A stretch of DNA of 64,000 nucleotides from Gammaproteobacteria bacterium (lineage in GTDB: Bacteria; Pseudomonadota; Gammaproteobacteria; JACKNK01), in NCBI GenBank assembly GCA_024234895.1, contig JACKNJ010000002.1, forward strand, positions 524,556 through 588,555, given 5' to 3'. Every line of letters starts with the position of its first letter. Within the stretch, counting starts at the first letter, position 1. A model generated the notes under the pieces. That model saw nothing but the letters and a program-made list of their open reading frames with translations, searched no databases and was not told the DNA's origin. Shown in pieces: positions 55,033-63,641 of this stretch. A program made the translations under genes and the position numbers.

Positions 55033-55695
55033 GTGCAGCGCGTGCCCGAGCCGGAACTGATGAACGACCCGGCGCAGGCGCTGGCCTATGCCGAGGCGGA
55101 TTTCAGCGAACCGCACGAGGCCTTCGTCGCCGCCTATCGGGAACGTTTTCCGCACACCAGCGGGCAGGTACTCGATCTCGGTTGCGGGCCTGCCGACGTG
55201 ACCCTGCGCTTCGCCCGCGCGCACCCGGATTGCACCGTGCTCGGGGTCGATGCCGCCGAGGAGATGCTGGCACTGGGGCGTGATGCCTGCCGCCGCGCCG
55301 GGCTCGCGGATCGCATCGAGCTCCAGCTCGCGCATCTGCCGCACACGCCGCTGCCGCGCGAGGCCTTTACGGCGATCATCAGCAACAGCCTGCTGCATCA
55401 CCTGGCCGATCCGATGAGCTTGTGGCAGGCGGTCGCGCACCATGTCAATCCTGGCACGCAGGTGTTCATCATGGACCTGATGCGGCCCGCGTCCCGCGAG
55501 GTCGCGCAGGCGCTGGTCGATACCTACGCGGCGGACGAGCCCGAGGTGTTGCGCCACGATTTCTACCATTCGCTGCTGGCCGCCTACCGCCCCGATGAGG
55601 TCGCGGCCCAGTTGCGGGAGGCCGGTCTGGACGGCCTGATGGTCGAGGTGACCAGCGACCGGCACTTCATCGTCCACGGGCGGGTTTCACCATGA
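55033..55695 (+). CDS. Class I SAM-dependent methyltransferase
   Basis: A 220-residue soluble protein with the SAM-binding motifs VLDLGCGPADVTLRFA (motif I), VLGVDAAEEMLALG and FTAIISNSLLHHLADP. The substrate is unknown. The start is a GTG at 55033, with GGAG seven bases upstream; ATG 55060 is possible but has no ribosome binding site. It overlaps the next gene by 4 bases, in a coupled run from lysA to xerC. Confidence 0.88.
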   Translation: MQRVPEPELMNDPAQALAYAEADFSEPHEAFVAAYRERFPHTSGQVLDLGCGPADVTLRFARAHPDCTVLGVDAAEEMLALGRDACRRAGLADRIELQLAHLPHTPLPREAFTAIISNSLLHHLADPMSLWQAVAHHVNPGTQVFIMDLMRPASREVAQALVDTYAADEPEVLRHDFYHSLLAAYRPDEVAAQLREAGLDGLMVEVTSDRHFIVHGRVSP

Positions 55696-56132
55696 GCGAG
55701 CGCCACCAGAATCCGCCCGATGCCGCGCAGCGACGCCTGCTTGCGGAAATCGGGAACATCGCCGTGGTCGGTCTGTCGCCGAAGCCGGGGCGGGCCAGTC
55801 ACTTCGTCGCCAACGACATGCAGCAGGCGGGTTACCGGATCATCCCGGTGCGGCCCGGCGTGCAGGAGGTGCTCGGCGAACCGGCCTATGCGCGCCTCGC
55901 GGATGTCCCGGAGCGCATCGATCTGGTCAATGTCTTTCTGAATCCGAGCCGCCTGCCGGAGCTGGTCGACCAGTGCATCGAACTGGCCGTGCCGGCCATC
56001 TGGATGCAGATCGGCGTGGTGGATCATGAACAGGCCCGACGTGCCGCCGAGGCCGGCATTTTCGTGGTCATGGACCGCTGCATCGCGGTCGACTACAACA
56101 GGCTCAACGTATCGGAGCTGCGCGACGCATGA
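55692..56132 (+). CDS. CoA-binding domain protein (YccU family)
   Basis: A 146-residue protein with one Rossmann-like CoA-binding domain: IAVVGLSPKPGRASHFVAND, GYRIIPVRPGVQEVLG, AYARLADVPERIDLVNVFL and VMDRCIAVDYNRL. The domain resembles succinyl-CoA synthetase alpha. Role unknown. It overlaps the methyltransferase and dapF genes by 4 bases each. Confidence 0.9.
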   Translation: MSERHQNPPDAAQRRLLAEIGNIAVVGLSPKPGRASHFVANDMQQAGYRIIPVRPGVQEVLGEPAYARLADVPERIDLVNVFLNPSRLPELVDQCIELAVPAIWMQIGVVDHEQARRAAEAGIFVVMDRCIAVDYNRLNVSELRDA

Positions 56133-56992
56133 GTTTCCGTTTCACGAAAATGCACGGGCTGGGCAACGACTTTGTCGTCATCGAACGCCTGACCCAGCAG
56201 GTCGAACTCGACGCCCAACGGGTGCGCGCGCTCGCCGATCGCCGCTTCGGCGTCGGCTGCGACCAGTTGCTGGTGGTCGACCCGAGCGATCATCCGGAGG
56301 CCGATTTCCGCTATCGCATCTTCAATGCCGACGGCGGCGAGGTGGAGCAGTGCGGCAACGGCGCGCGCTGTTTCGCGCGCTACGTGCGCGACCACGGCTT
56401 CACCGACAAGGACGAGATCGTGGTCAATACCGCCGCCGGACTAATCCGCCCGCGCATCCTCGCGGACGGCCAGGTCGAGGTGAACATGGGCCGGCCCTGG
56501 CTGGAGCCGGCGGAGATCCCGTTCAAGGCGGACGCGCGCGCGTCCGATTACGAGTTCGAGGTCGGTGGCGAGACGCTGCGCATCGCCGCCGTGTCCATGG
56601 GCAACCCGCACGCGGTCCTGCGCGTCGATGACGTGGACACCGCGCCGGTCGAGCGTCTGGGGCCGTTGATCGAGTCGCATCCGCGCTTTCCGCGGCGCGT
56701 GAACGCCGGTTTCATGCAGGTCGTCGCGCGCGATCACATCCGCCTGCGCGTGTTCGAACGCGGCGTCGGCGAGACGCTCGCCTGCGGCACCGGCGCCTGC
56801 GCGGCGATGGTCGCGGGACGTATCCAGGGCTGGCTCGACAGCGTGGTCAACGTCGACGTTCCGGGCGGGCGCCTTGTGATACGCTGGCCCGCAGATGGCC
56901 GACAGAACAATGTCCACAACAACAATGACTTGCAGCCGGTGATGATGACCGGTCCGGTCGCCACCGTATTCGAAGGGGAGATCACGCCATGA
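56129..56992 (+). CDS. dapF: Diaminopimelate epimerase
   Basis: Converts LL- to meso-diaminopimelate, for lysine and peptidoglycan. The 287-residue protein has FTKMHGLGNDFVVIE at the start, the first catalytic cysteine in ADGGEVEQCGNGARCFARY (near residue 73) and the second in ETLACGTGACAAM (about 218). Both are present, so it should be active. It is coupled to the flanking genes and lies two genes before xerC. Confidence 0.97.
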   Translation: MSFRFTKMHGLGNDFVVIERLTQQVELDAQRVRALADRRFGVGCDQLLVVDPSDHPEADFRYRIFNADGGEVEQCGNGARCFARYVRDHGFTDKDEIVVNTAAGLIRPRILADGQVEVNMGRPWLEPAEIPFKADARASDYEFEVGGETLRIAAVSMGNPHAVLRVDDVDTAPVERLGPLIESHPRFPRRVNAGFMQVVARDHIRLRVFERGVGETLACGTGACAAMVAGRIQGWLDSVVNVDVPGGRLVIRWPADGRQNNVHNNNDLQPVMMTGPVATVFEGEITP

Positions 56993-57693
56993 CCAAGGCA
57001 TCCAAGAGCGCCGCAGCCGCCGGGCCGACCGCGCCGGACGACGCCCAGGTCGTCGGGTTCCTGAAGGCGCGGCCCGATTTCCTCCGCCAGCACCCGGACG
57101 TGCTCGCCGCGCTCGATCTTGCCCACGAGGTTGATGGCAGTGCGGTTTCCCTGATCGAGCGCCAGACCCGTGTGTTGCGTGAACGCAACGCCGCGTTGCA
57201 GGTGCAGGTCGACGAGCAGCTCGATGCCGCTCGCTACAACGAGCAGTTGCACGCGCGCCTGCACGCGCTGTGTCTGAACCTGTTTCCGGCGACGACTTTC
57301 GAGGCGCGCGTCGCGGTGGTCCGCCAGCACATGGCTGAACTGGGTGGCGACGCGCTGTCGCTGCGTCTGTACGGCGACAGCGAGGCGACCCCGGAAGCCT
57401 ATCGCGCCGACCGCGAGCACCTCGATTTCCAACGCCAGTTCGGCACCTTCCTGCGCAGCCGCGCGCCGTTGTGCGGTCGACTGCAGAAGGGTCAGCTGGA
57501 ATACCTGTTCGGCGCGCAGGGCAAGGACGTGAAGTCCGCCGCACTGACCCCGCTCGGCAGGGACGGCGCGGTCGGTCTGCTGGCGATCGGCAGCCACGAC
57601 GTGGAACGCTTCCAGCCGCATCTCGGTACCGACTTCCTGCGCCAGCTCGGCGAGACCATCGGCGAGGCGCTGACCGCCACGCTGCCGGTGTGA
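56989..57693 (+). CDS. DUF484-family (GAF-like) protein
   Basis: A 234-residue soluble protein. The N-terminal part has the DUF484 pattern VVGFLKARPDFLRQHPDVLA and a coiled coil (ERQTRVLRERNAALQVQVDE); the C-terminal part is a GAF-like domain (SAALTPLGRDGAVGLLAIGS). Exact function is unknown. Its conserved position between dapF and xerC suggests a link to XerC or to cell-wall growth, but this is unproved. It overlaps xerC by 4 bases. Confidence 0.92.
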   Translation: MTKASKSAAAAGPTAPDDAQVVGFLKARPDFLRQHPDVLAALDLAHEVDGSAVSLIERQTRVLRERNAALQVQVDEQLDAARYNEQLHARLHALCLNLFPATTFEARVAVVRQHMAELGGDALSLRLYGDSEATPEAYRADREHLDFQRQFGTFLRSRAPLCGRLQKGQLEYLFGAQGKDVKSAALTPLGRDGAVGLLAIGSHDVERFQPHLGTDFLRQLGETIGEALTATLPV

Positions 57694-58601
57694 GCCTCGA
57701 TCCTGATGTCTGGTTCGATCGCTTCGCCGCGCACCTGAGCGAAGAGCGGCGCCTGTCGCCGCACACCACCTCCGCCTATCTGCGCGACCTCGCGCATCTA
57801 CCCCCGTATCTCGTCCAGGCAGGTGTCGAGGCCTGGACCGATCTCGATCCGCAGCACATCCGCAGTCTGGCCGGCGCCCGCCATCGCGCCGGGGCCGCGC
57901 CGCGCAGCGTGCAGCGTTTCCTGTCGACGTTGCGGACCTTCTTCGATTACCTGCTGCGCGAAGGCGTGCTGACGGCCAATCCGGCGCAGGGCGTGTCCGC
58001 GCCGAAGGTGCGACGGGCGCTGCCGCATGTGATGGATGTCGATCAGATCAGCCGTCTGCTGGATGTGCGCGACGACGATCCGCTGCTGATCCGCGATCGG
58101 GCATTGCTCGAACTGATGTATTCCTCCGGCCTGCGCCTGTCGGAACTGACCGGCTTGAACCTCGCCGATCTCGATCTGCGCGACGCGACCGTGACGGTCC
58201 TCGGCAAGGGCGCGAAGACCCGCGTGCTGCCGGTCGGTCGCGAGGCGATCGCCGCGATCCGGCGTTGGCGGACGGTGCGGGCGGGCCTCGCCAAACCGGA
58301 CGAGACCGCCCTGTTCGTGAATGCGCGGGGCAGGCGTCTCGGCAACAGTGGCGTGCAGAAGCGTCTGCGCGAACTGGGCATCCGCCAGGGGGTCGACGGG
58401 CCCTTGCATCCGCATGCGCTGCGCCATTCGTTCGCGACCCACATGCTGGAGTCCAGCGGCGATCTGCGCGCAGTGCAGGAACTGCTCGGGCACGCCAACA
58501 TCAGCACCACGCAGATCTACACCCATCTGGATTTTCAGCACCTCGCCGAGGTGTACGACAAGGCCCACCCCCGCGCGCGGGGGAAGGGGACGAAGTCATG
58601 A
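57690..58601 (+). CDS. xerC: Site-specific tyrosine recombinase XerC
   Basis: Works with XerD to resolve chromosome dimers at dif. The 303-residue protein has the N-terminal SAM-like DNA-binding domain (about 5-95) and the catalytic residues: Arg in SSGLRLSEL, His and Arg in HALRHSFATHM, His in LLGHANISTTQ and the tyrosine nucleophile in IYTHLDF. The start is a GTG at 57690 overlapping DUF484; longer frames are not family-like. It is the housekeeping enzyme, not the cassette integrase. Confidence 0.95.
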   Translation: MSLDPDVWFDRFAAHLSEERRLSPHTTSAYLRDLAHLPPYLVQAGVEAWTDLDPQHIRSLAGARHRAGAAPRSVQRFLSTLRTFFDYLLREGVLTANPAQGVSAPKVRRALPHVMDVDQISRLLDVRDDDPLLIRDRALLELMYSSGLRLSELTGLNLADLDLRDATVTVLGKGAKTRVLPVGREAIAAIRRWRTVRAGLAKPDETALFVNARGRRLGNSGVQKRLRELGIRQGVDGPLHPHALRHSFATHMLESSGDLRAVQELLGHANISTTQIYTHLDFQHLAEVYDKAHPRARGKGTKS

Positions 58602-58715
58602 GGCTGGGGGCTGATGATGTCGCGGACATCGTTGGAGCGGGTAGCAGGGTTGCCGGCGGTGTGGAACGGGAGCGCCTGAATCGGTGCAATACGCTGTGCC
58701 CGCATTTGTCACCCG
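58602..58715. other. Intergenic stretch after xerC
   Basis: No gene or clear signal is visible between the xerC stop and the family B palindrome. Confidence 0.5.
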
Positions 58716-58792
58716 CGTAGGGCGGACACCCGAAGGGGTTCCGCCGAATCGCCGCCCATCTCGGCGGAACCCCTTCGGGTGTCCGCCCTACG
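58716..58792. repeat. Dispersed palindrome, family B
   Basis: CGTAGGGCGGACACCCGAAG and its inverted copy form a near-perfect hairpin with an 18-base centre. It is the closest sister of 12986-13062, differing mainly in the A/C at the arm tips. Confidence 0.88.
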
Positions 58793-58821
58793 GTTGCGTG
58801 GTTGCCTGACCGGCCACCATG

Positions 58822-58850
58822 AAAAAGGGCCTCCGAAGAGGCCCTTTGTT
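58822..58850. terminator. Terminator hairpin between xerC and the membrane-protein gene
   Basis: Arms AAAGGGCCTC and GAGGCCCTTT around a short loop, with AAAA before and TTTGTT after. The minus-strand reading gives a T-run, so it probably stops the PuuD-like gene; on the plus strand it may end xerC transcripts. Confidence 0.8.
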
Positions 58851-58877
58851 ACACGGACGTTGTCCGGAATCGATGAA

Positions 58878-59456
58878 TCAGAACGGCAGACCGTGCGCAT
58901 GCGCGGTCATGCCAAGCAGCATCGGGATGGACAGCGCGACGTTGAGACGCGAGGCGATGAAGGCGATCGACTTGGCCTTGGCCTTTTGCTCGTCGGTGGC
59001 CGGCACGATGCCGAGCAGCTTCTTCTGGTTCGGCCAGATCAGCACCCAGACGTTGAACAGCATGATGGTGCCCAGCCAGGCGCCCATGCCGATCACGCGC
59101 GCGCCTTCCTTGAAGGCGAAGGCGTCGTGCAGGATGCCCATCTTGGCCAGCGCGGCGGCGCCGGTGACCCAGGTCAGCACGGCGGCCCAGCGGAAGAACA
59201 GCAGTGCGCGCGGGGCGACGTACTTGTTGATCGCGGCCGGCCCCGGGGTCCCGTCGGCGAGGGCGGCGCCGACCGCCGGCATCTGCACGAAATTGAAGTA
59301 GTACAGCAGGCCGACCCACATGATGCCGACGATGACATGGATCCAGACGGTCCATTCGATGTGGTTGCCGTGGCCGGTGCTGAGCAGCGCGGTGGCGATC
59401 AGGGCGAGGGCGAAACCGATGATCACGGTTCCGGTGAGGGTCTTGAACGGATTCAT
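58878..59456 (-). CDS. PuuD-like multi-helix membrane protein
   Basis: A 192-residue inner-membrane protein with four to five hydrophobic segments (about 8-28, 38-55, 90-110, 120-140, 168-185). It resembles the membrane part of the urate hydroxylase PuuD family, for example WIHVIVGIMWVGLLYYFNFV and ANRL-like SRLNVALSIPM, with conserved histidines in WIHV and near the C-terminus. No cytochrome c domain is fused. A redox role is possible; I cannot assign one. It is divergent from the hydantoinase-B gene. Confidence 0.8.
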   Translation of the reverse strand: MNPFKTLTGTVIIGFALALIATALLSTGHGNHIEWTVWIHVIVGIMWVGLLYYFNFVQMPAVGAALADGTPGPAAINKYVAPRALLFFRWAAVLTWVTGAAALAKMGILHDAFAFKEGARVIGMGAWLGTIMLFNVWVLIWPNQKKLLGIVPATDEQKAKAKSIAFIASRLNVALSIPMLLGMTAHAHGLPF

Positions 59457-59558
59457 GCTTTGTTACTCCGGCTGGTGATGGCCCGGATCGATGCCCGGCG
59501 CCTTATGATGTGCGCCGGATCATGCCATGAGTGATCCGTAAAATCCTTTTGAATCAAT

Positions 59559-61130
59559 ATGAATGCCGAGCTCGATGCCGTTGGATTGAATATCTTCGCG
59601 AGCCGCCTGGACGCGGTCTGCGAGGAAATGGGCGCGGTGCTGCGCAACGCGGCGTTCTCGCCGAACATCCGGGACCGGCTGGATTTCTCCTGCGCGGTGT
59701 TCGATGCCGCCGGCGAATTGTGCGCGCAGGCGGCGCATATCCCGGTGCATCTGGGCAGCATGGCGTACGCGATGCGGGACATCGTCTCGGCCCTGCCATG
59801 GGCGGACGGCGACATGGTCATCGTCAACGACCCGTTCCTCGGCGGCACGCACCTGCCGGACGTGACCCTGATCGCGCCGGTGTTCAACGCCGGTGAACGG
59901 GTCGGTTTTGTCGCCAACCGCGCACATCATGCCGACATTGGCGCCGATTCACCGGGTTCGATGCCGATCTCGCGCCGCCTCGAGGAGGAGGGCGTGATCA
60001 TCCCGCCGACGCATCTGCTGCGGAGCGGGCGAATCGACGAGCAGGTGCTCGCCGGCATCCTCGGGCGCACCCGCAATCCGCGCGACGGGCGAGGCGATTT
60101 CAGCGCACAGATTTCGGCCAACCTGGCCGGTCGCGCCCGCCTCGCGGACCTCATCGGGCCACTCGGTAACGCGGCGTTCCGCGCTGCGTTGGGGGCCTTG
60201 AACGATTATGCGGAACGTCTCGCGATCAACTCGCTGTCCGACGTTCCGGACGGCGAGTACCACTTCGCGGATGTGATGGATGACGACGGTTTGGGCAGTG
60301 TCGATCTGCCGATCCGCGCCACGCTGAGGGTGAACGCGGGCCGCGTGCACATCGATTTCGACGGCACCGCCGCGCAGGTCGCCGGCAACATCAACTGCCC
60401 GCTGTCGGTCGCGGCGGCGGGCGTGTTCTACGCACTGCGTTGCCTGATGCCGGCCAACACGCCGGCCTGCGCCGGCACTTTCCGCCCGATCACGCTGAGC
60501 GCGCCGGAGGGCTCGTTGCTGAACGCGCGGCGCCCGGCGGCGGTTGCCGCCGGCAACGTGGAGACCAGCACGCGCGTGGTCGACGTGGTGCTGGGCGCTT
60601 TGGCCAGGGCGATCCCGGAGCGCATCCCCGCCGCCAGCCACGGCAGCATGAACAATCTCGCGATGGGTTCCGCCGACCCGGCGCGGCCCTGGGATTACTA
60701 CGAGACCATCGGCGGCGGCATGGGCGCGGGGCGTGACGGCGGGGGCCTGTCGGCGGTGCAGACGCACATGACCAATACGCTGAACACGCCGATCGAGTCC
60801 TTCGAGATGCGCTATCCGGCGCGGGTGACGCGCTATGCGATACGTGACGGTTCCGGCGGCGCTGGTGCGCGGCGTGGCGGCGATGGCCTGATCCGCGAGT
60901 TTGAATTCCTCGCCGATGCCCAGGTCACGCTGCTCACCGAACGTCGACGTCATGCCCCCTGGGGCCTGGACGGTGGCGCGCCCGGTGCGCGGGGGGAGAA
61001 CGCGCTGAACGGCGAGATGCTCGCTGGTGGCAAGCACAGCCTCGCCGTCCATGCCGGCGACCGTCTCACCGTGGCGACTCCGGGAGGCGGTGGTTACGGC
61101 ACGCAAAAACCATCAGGATCAGCGGCTTAA
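59559..61130 (+). CDS. Hydantoinase B / oxoprolinase family protein
   Basis: A 523-residue protein of the HyuB family, whose members form ATP-dependent hydantoinases, 5-oxoprolinases or acetone carboxylase parts together with a HyuA subunit. Family features: SPNIRDRLDFSCAVFDAAG, PVHLGSMAYAMRD, DMVIVNDPFLGGTHLPDV, HHADIG, YYETIGGGMGAG and the glycine-rich end TPGGGGYG. No HyuA gene lies next to it, so the partner must be elsewhere or this acts alone. Substrate unknown. Confidence 0.9.
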   Translation: MNAELDAVGLNIFASRLDAVCEEMGAVLRNAAFSPNIRDRLDFSCAVFDAAGELCAQAAHIPVHLGSMAYAMRDIVSALPWADGDMVIVNDPFLGGTHLPDVTLIAPVFNAGERVGFVANRAHHADIGADSPGSMPISRRLEEEGVIIPPTHLLRSGRIDEQVLAGILGRTRNPRDGRGDFSAQISANLAGRARLADLIGPLGNAAFRAALGALNDYAERLAINSLSDVPDGEYHFADVMDDDGLGSVDLPIRATLRVNAGRVHIDFDGTAAQVAGNINCPLSVAAAGVFYALRCLMPANTPACAGTFRPITLSAPEGSLLNARRPAAVAAGNVETSTRVVDVVLGALARAIPERIPAASHGSMNNLAMGSADPARPWDYYETIGGGMGAGRDGGGLSAVQTHMTNTLNTPIESFEMRYPARVTRYAIRDGSGGAGARRGGDGLIREFEFLADAQVTLLTERRRHAPWGLDGGAPGARGENALNGEMLAGGKHSLAVHAGDRLTVATPGGGGYGTQKPSGSAA

Positions 61131-61178
61131 GGCGGGTTTTGACAAATCCGTGACGGTGTCTTGGGGGCGTGAATCCGG

Positions 61179-61184
61179 TATAGT
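61179..61184 (+). promoter_or_regulatory. Probable -10 box of the fmdB-aspS region
   Basis: TATAGT lies 89 bases before fmdB. No good -35 at the proper distance; a TTGACA at 61139-61144 is too far away (34 bases). Confidence 0.4.
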
Positions 61185-61272
61185 CCGCCGCCATCGATAC
61201 GCGGGGCTTGAAAAGCGTGCACGCTGCCGCCATCTGCCTGCCGTTTCCAGAGTTTTTCGCGAGGGTTCCCCG

Positions 61273-61533
61273 ATGCCTTTTTATGAATACCGCTGCGACG
61301 ACTGCGGCCACGAGTTTGAGGCCATGCAGAAGATGAGCGACGCGCCGCTCACCGATTGCCCGGCCTGTGGTCAGCCGCATCTGGTCAAGCTGATGTCGGC
61401 AGCCGGTTTCCGCCTCAAGGGCGGTGGCTGGTACGAGACCGATTTCAAGTCCGGCGCCAAGAAGAACGTGGCCGCCAGCGAAGCGGCACCAGCCTGCGGC
61501 AGCGGTGGCTGTCCGGCCTGCGCGACCGACTGA
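61273..61533 (+). CDS. FmdB-family zinc ribbon protein
   Basis: An 86-residue cytoplasmic protein. The regulatory-protein FmdB-type ribbon has PFYEYRCDDCGHEFE and CPACGQPHLVKLMSAAGF, giving two CxxC pairs, with further cysteines in CGSGGCPAC at the tail. The family was named from a methylotroph regulator but its general role is unknown. ATG 61273 begins the conserved MPFYEYRC. It is upstream of aspS, a frequent neighbour. Confidence 0.92.
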   Translation: MPFYEYRCDDCGHEFEAMQKMSDAPLTDCPACGQPHLVKLMSAAGFRLKGGGWYETDFKSGAKKNVAASEAAPACGSGGCPACATD

Positions 61534-61578
61534 CGCGGCGCGAACTCGCTTCGCTCCCCACCTTCTCGTAACATTCAC

Positions 61579-61606
61579 GGCCCGCCGCACGGCGGGCCTT
61601 TGTTTT
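61579..61606 (+). terminator. Rho-independent terminator of fmdB
   Basis: Arms GGCCCGCCG and CGGCGGGCC around a short loop, followed by TTTGTTTT, about 45 bases after the fmdB stop. Confidence 0.85.
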
Positions 61607-61618
61607 CATGAATTTCGC

Positions 61619-61692
61619 TGTAGGAACGGCGTCAGCCGCGATCGGCCTTAGCCGCATCCTCGCCGTCGATCGCGGCTGAAGCCGCTCCTACG
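61619..61692. repeat. REP-type palindrome pair, family A
   Basis: TGTAGGAACGGCGTCAGCCG and the inverted arm CGGCTGAAGCCGCTCCTACG lie about 35 bases apart between fmdB and aspS. The left arm has diverged by a few bases from the copy at 3527-3601. Confidence 0.83.
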
Positions 61693-61719
61693 GACAACGC
61701 CCCATCCGGATCCCACAAC

Positions 61720-63504
61720 ATGCGCACCCATTACTGCGGTCAGGTCAACGAATCCCATATCGATGAAACCGTGGAGGTCGCCGGCTGGGTCAATCGCCGT
61801 CGCGACCACGGCGGCGTGATCTTCATCGACCTGCGCGACCGCGAGGGCCTGGTGCAGGTGGTGTTCGATCCGGACCGCGCCGACATCTTCAAGCTCGCCG
61901 AGAGCGCGCGCAGCGAATACGTGCTGCACGTCACCGGCAAGGTGCGTCGCCGCCCCGCCGGCACCGAGAACGCGGAACTGTCGACCGGCCAGATCGAGAT
62001 CCTCGGCACCGGTCTGGAGGTGCTCAGCACCGCCGAGACCCCGCCGTTCCAGGTCGACGGTTACGACGAGAAGATCGGCGAGGATGTGCGCCTCAAGTAC
62101 CGCTACATCGACCTGCGCCGCCCGGAGATGCTCAACCGCCTGCGCCTGCGCGCCCAGGTGACCCGCGAGCTGCGCCGCTACCTCGACGAGCGCGGTTTCA
62201 TGGACATCGAAACCCCGATGCTGACCAAGGCGACCCCGGAAGGCGCGCGCGACTACATTGTCCCCAGCCGCACCCATCCGGGCGACTTCTTCGCCCTGCC
62301 GCAGTCGCCGCAGCTGTTCAAGCAGCTGCTGATGATGTCCGGCATGGATCGCTACTACCAGATCGTCAAATGCTTCCGCGACGAGGACCTGCGCGCCGAC
62401 CGCCAGCCCGAATTCACCCAGCTCGACATCGAGACCTCGTTCATGGACGAGGAGCAGATCATGGGCATGATGGAGGAGATGATCCGCGACATCTTCGCGC
62501 GCGTGCTGGAAGTCCCGCTGCACGTGCCGTTCCCGCGCATGACCTACGCCGAGGCCGCCGAGCGCTTCGGTTCCGACAAGCCGGACCTGCGCATCCCGCT
62601 GGAACTGGTCACCGTCGACGACCTGATGGCCAAGGTCGACTTCAAGGTCTTCTCCGGTCCGGCCAATGACGCCGACGGTCGCGTCGCTGCGCTGCGCGTG
62701 CCCAAGGGCGGCGAACTCTCCCGCAAGGAGATCGACGACTACACCAAGTTCGTCAGCCGCTACGGCGCCAAGGGCCTGGCCTACATCAAGGTCAACGATG
62801 TCGCCGCCGGTCGCGACGGGTTGCAGTCGCCGATCGTCAAGTTCATGGACGACGCCGTGCTGGCCGCGCTGATCGAACGCACCGGCGCCGAGAACGGCGA
62901 CCTGATCTTCTTCGGCGCCGACAAGACCCGCGTCGTCAACGAATCGCTGGGTGCGCTGCGCATCGAGCTGGGCCACGATCGGGGCCTCTGCGAGCACGCC
63001 TGGAAGCCGTTGTGGGTGGTCGATTTCCCGATGTTCGAGTGGGACGAGACCGAGAAGCGCTGGTCCGCGCTGCACCATCCGTTCACCGCGCCCAACACCA
63101 CCGATCCGGCGGAACTCAAGGCCAATCCGGGCACCATGATCTCGCGCGCCTACGACATGGTCCTGAACGGTTCCGAGGTCGGCGGCGGTTCGATCCGTAT
63201 CCACCGCACCGAGATGCAGTCGGCGGTGTTCGACCTGCTCGGCATCGGCGAGGAAGAGGCCCGCGAGAAGTTCGGCTTCCTGCTCGACGCCCTCAAGTAC
63301 GGCGCCCCGCCGCACGGTGGCCTGGCCTTCGGTCTCGACCGTCTGGTCATGCTGATGAGCGGCGCCAAGTCGATCCGCGAGGTCATCGCCTTCCCCAAGA
63401 CCCAGACCGCCGCCTGCCCGCTGACCGACGCCCCGGCCGCCGTGCCCGAGAAGCAGCTCAAGGAGCTGTCGATCCGCGTGCGCAAGCCGCAGGCAGAGGG
63501 CTGA
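61720..63504 (+). CDS. aspS: Aspartyl-tRNA synthetase
   Basis: Class II synthetase that charges tRNA(Asp). The 594-residue bacterial-type protein has an anticodon-binding OB domain (about 1-100: MRTHYCGQVNESHIDETVEV), motif 2 in CFRDEDLRADRQPEFTQLD, the bacterial insertion domain (about 290-420) and motif 3 with GLAFGLDRLVMLMSG. The ATG at 61720 fits the conserved start. It follows a REP palindrome and ends at a strong terminator. Confidence 0.97.
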   Translation: MRTHYCGQVNESHIDETVEVAGWVNRRRDHGGVIFIDLRDREGLVQVVFDPDRADIFKLAESARSEYVLHVTGKVRRRPAGTENAELSTGQIEILGTGLEVLSTAETPPFQVDGYDEKIGEDVRLKYRYIDLRRPEMLNRLRLRAQVTRELRRYLDERGFMDIETPMLTKATPEGARDYIVPSRTHPGDFFALPQSPQLFKQLLMMSGMDRYYQIVKCFRDEDLRADRQPEFTQLDIETSFMDEEQIMGMMEEMIRDIFARVLEVPLHVPFPRMTYAEAAERFGSDKPDLRIPLELVTVDDLMAKVDFKVFSGPANDADGRVAALRVPKGGELSRKEIDDYTKFVSRYGAKGLAYIKVNDVAAGRDGLQSPIVKFMDDAVLAALIERTGAENGDLIFFGADKTRVVNESLGALRIELGHDRGLCEHAWKPLWVVDFPMFEWDETEKRWSALHHPFTAPNTTDPAELKANPGTMISRAYDMVLNGSEVGGGSIRIHRTEMQSAVFDLLGIGEEEAREKFGFLLDALKYGAPPHGGLAFGLDRLVMLMSGAKSIREVIAFPKTQTAACPLTDAPAAVPEKQLKELSIRVRKPQAEG

Positions 63505-63550
63505 GCCGACAAGCAGGACTGGCCGCCCCTCTCCGGGGTACCCGCCGTAA

Positions 63551-63585
63551 ACGAAGAGGCCACGCAATGCGTGGCCTCTTCGTTT
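63551..63585. terminator. Bidirectional terminator between aspS and the TonB-receptor gene
   Basis: Arms ACGAAGAGGCCACGC and GCGTGGCCTCTTCGT are perfect, with a short loop and TTC/TTT on the right. It lies between converging genes. Confidence 0.83.
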
Positions 63586-63641
63586 CTCCAGCGAGCCGAT
63601 GTTCACCCGGCCCCGAGGCAGAACCCGGGGCCGGAGCGGAA

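Noticed and set aside
57690..58601. xerC as the integrase of the cassette cluster
   Set aside because: Standard XerC in its conserved operon, 55 kb away and without the integron-integrase extra domain.
61139..61184. TTGACA and TATAGT as one promoter upstream of fmdB
   Set aside because: The elements are 34 bases apart, twice the proper spacing.
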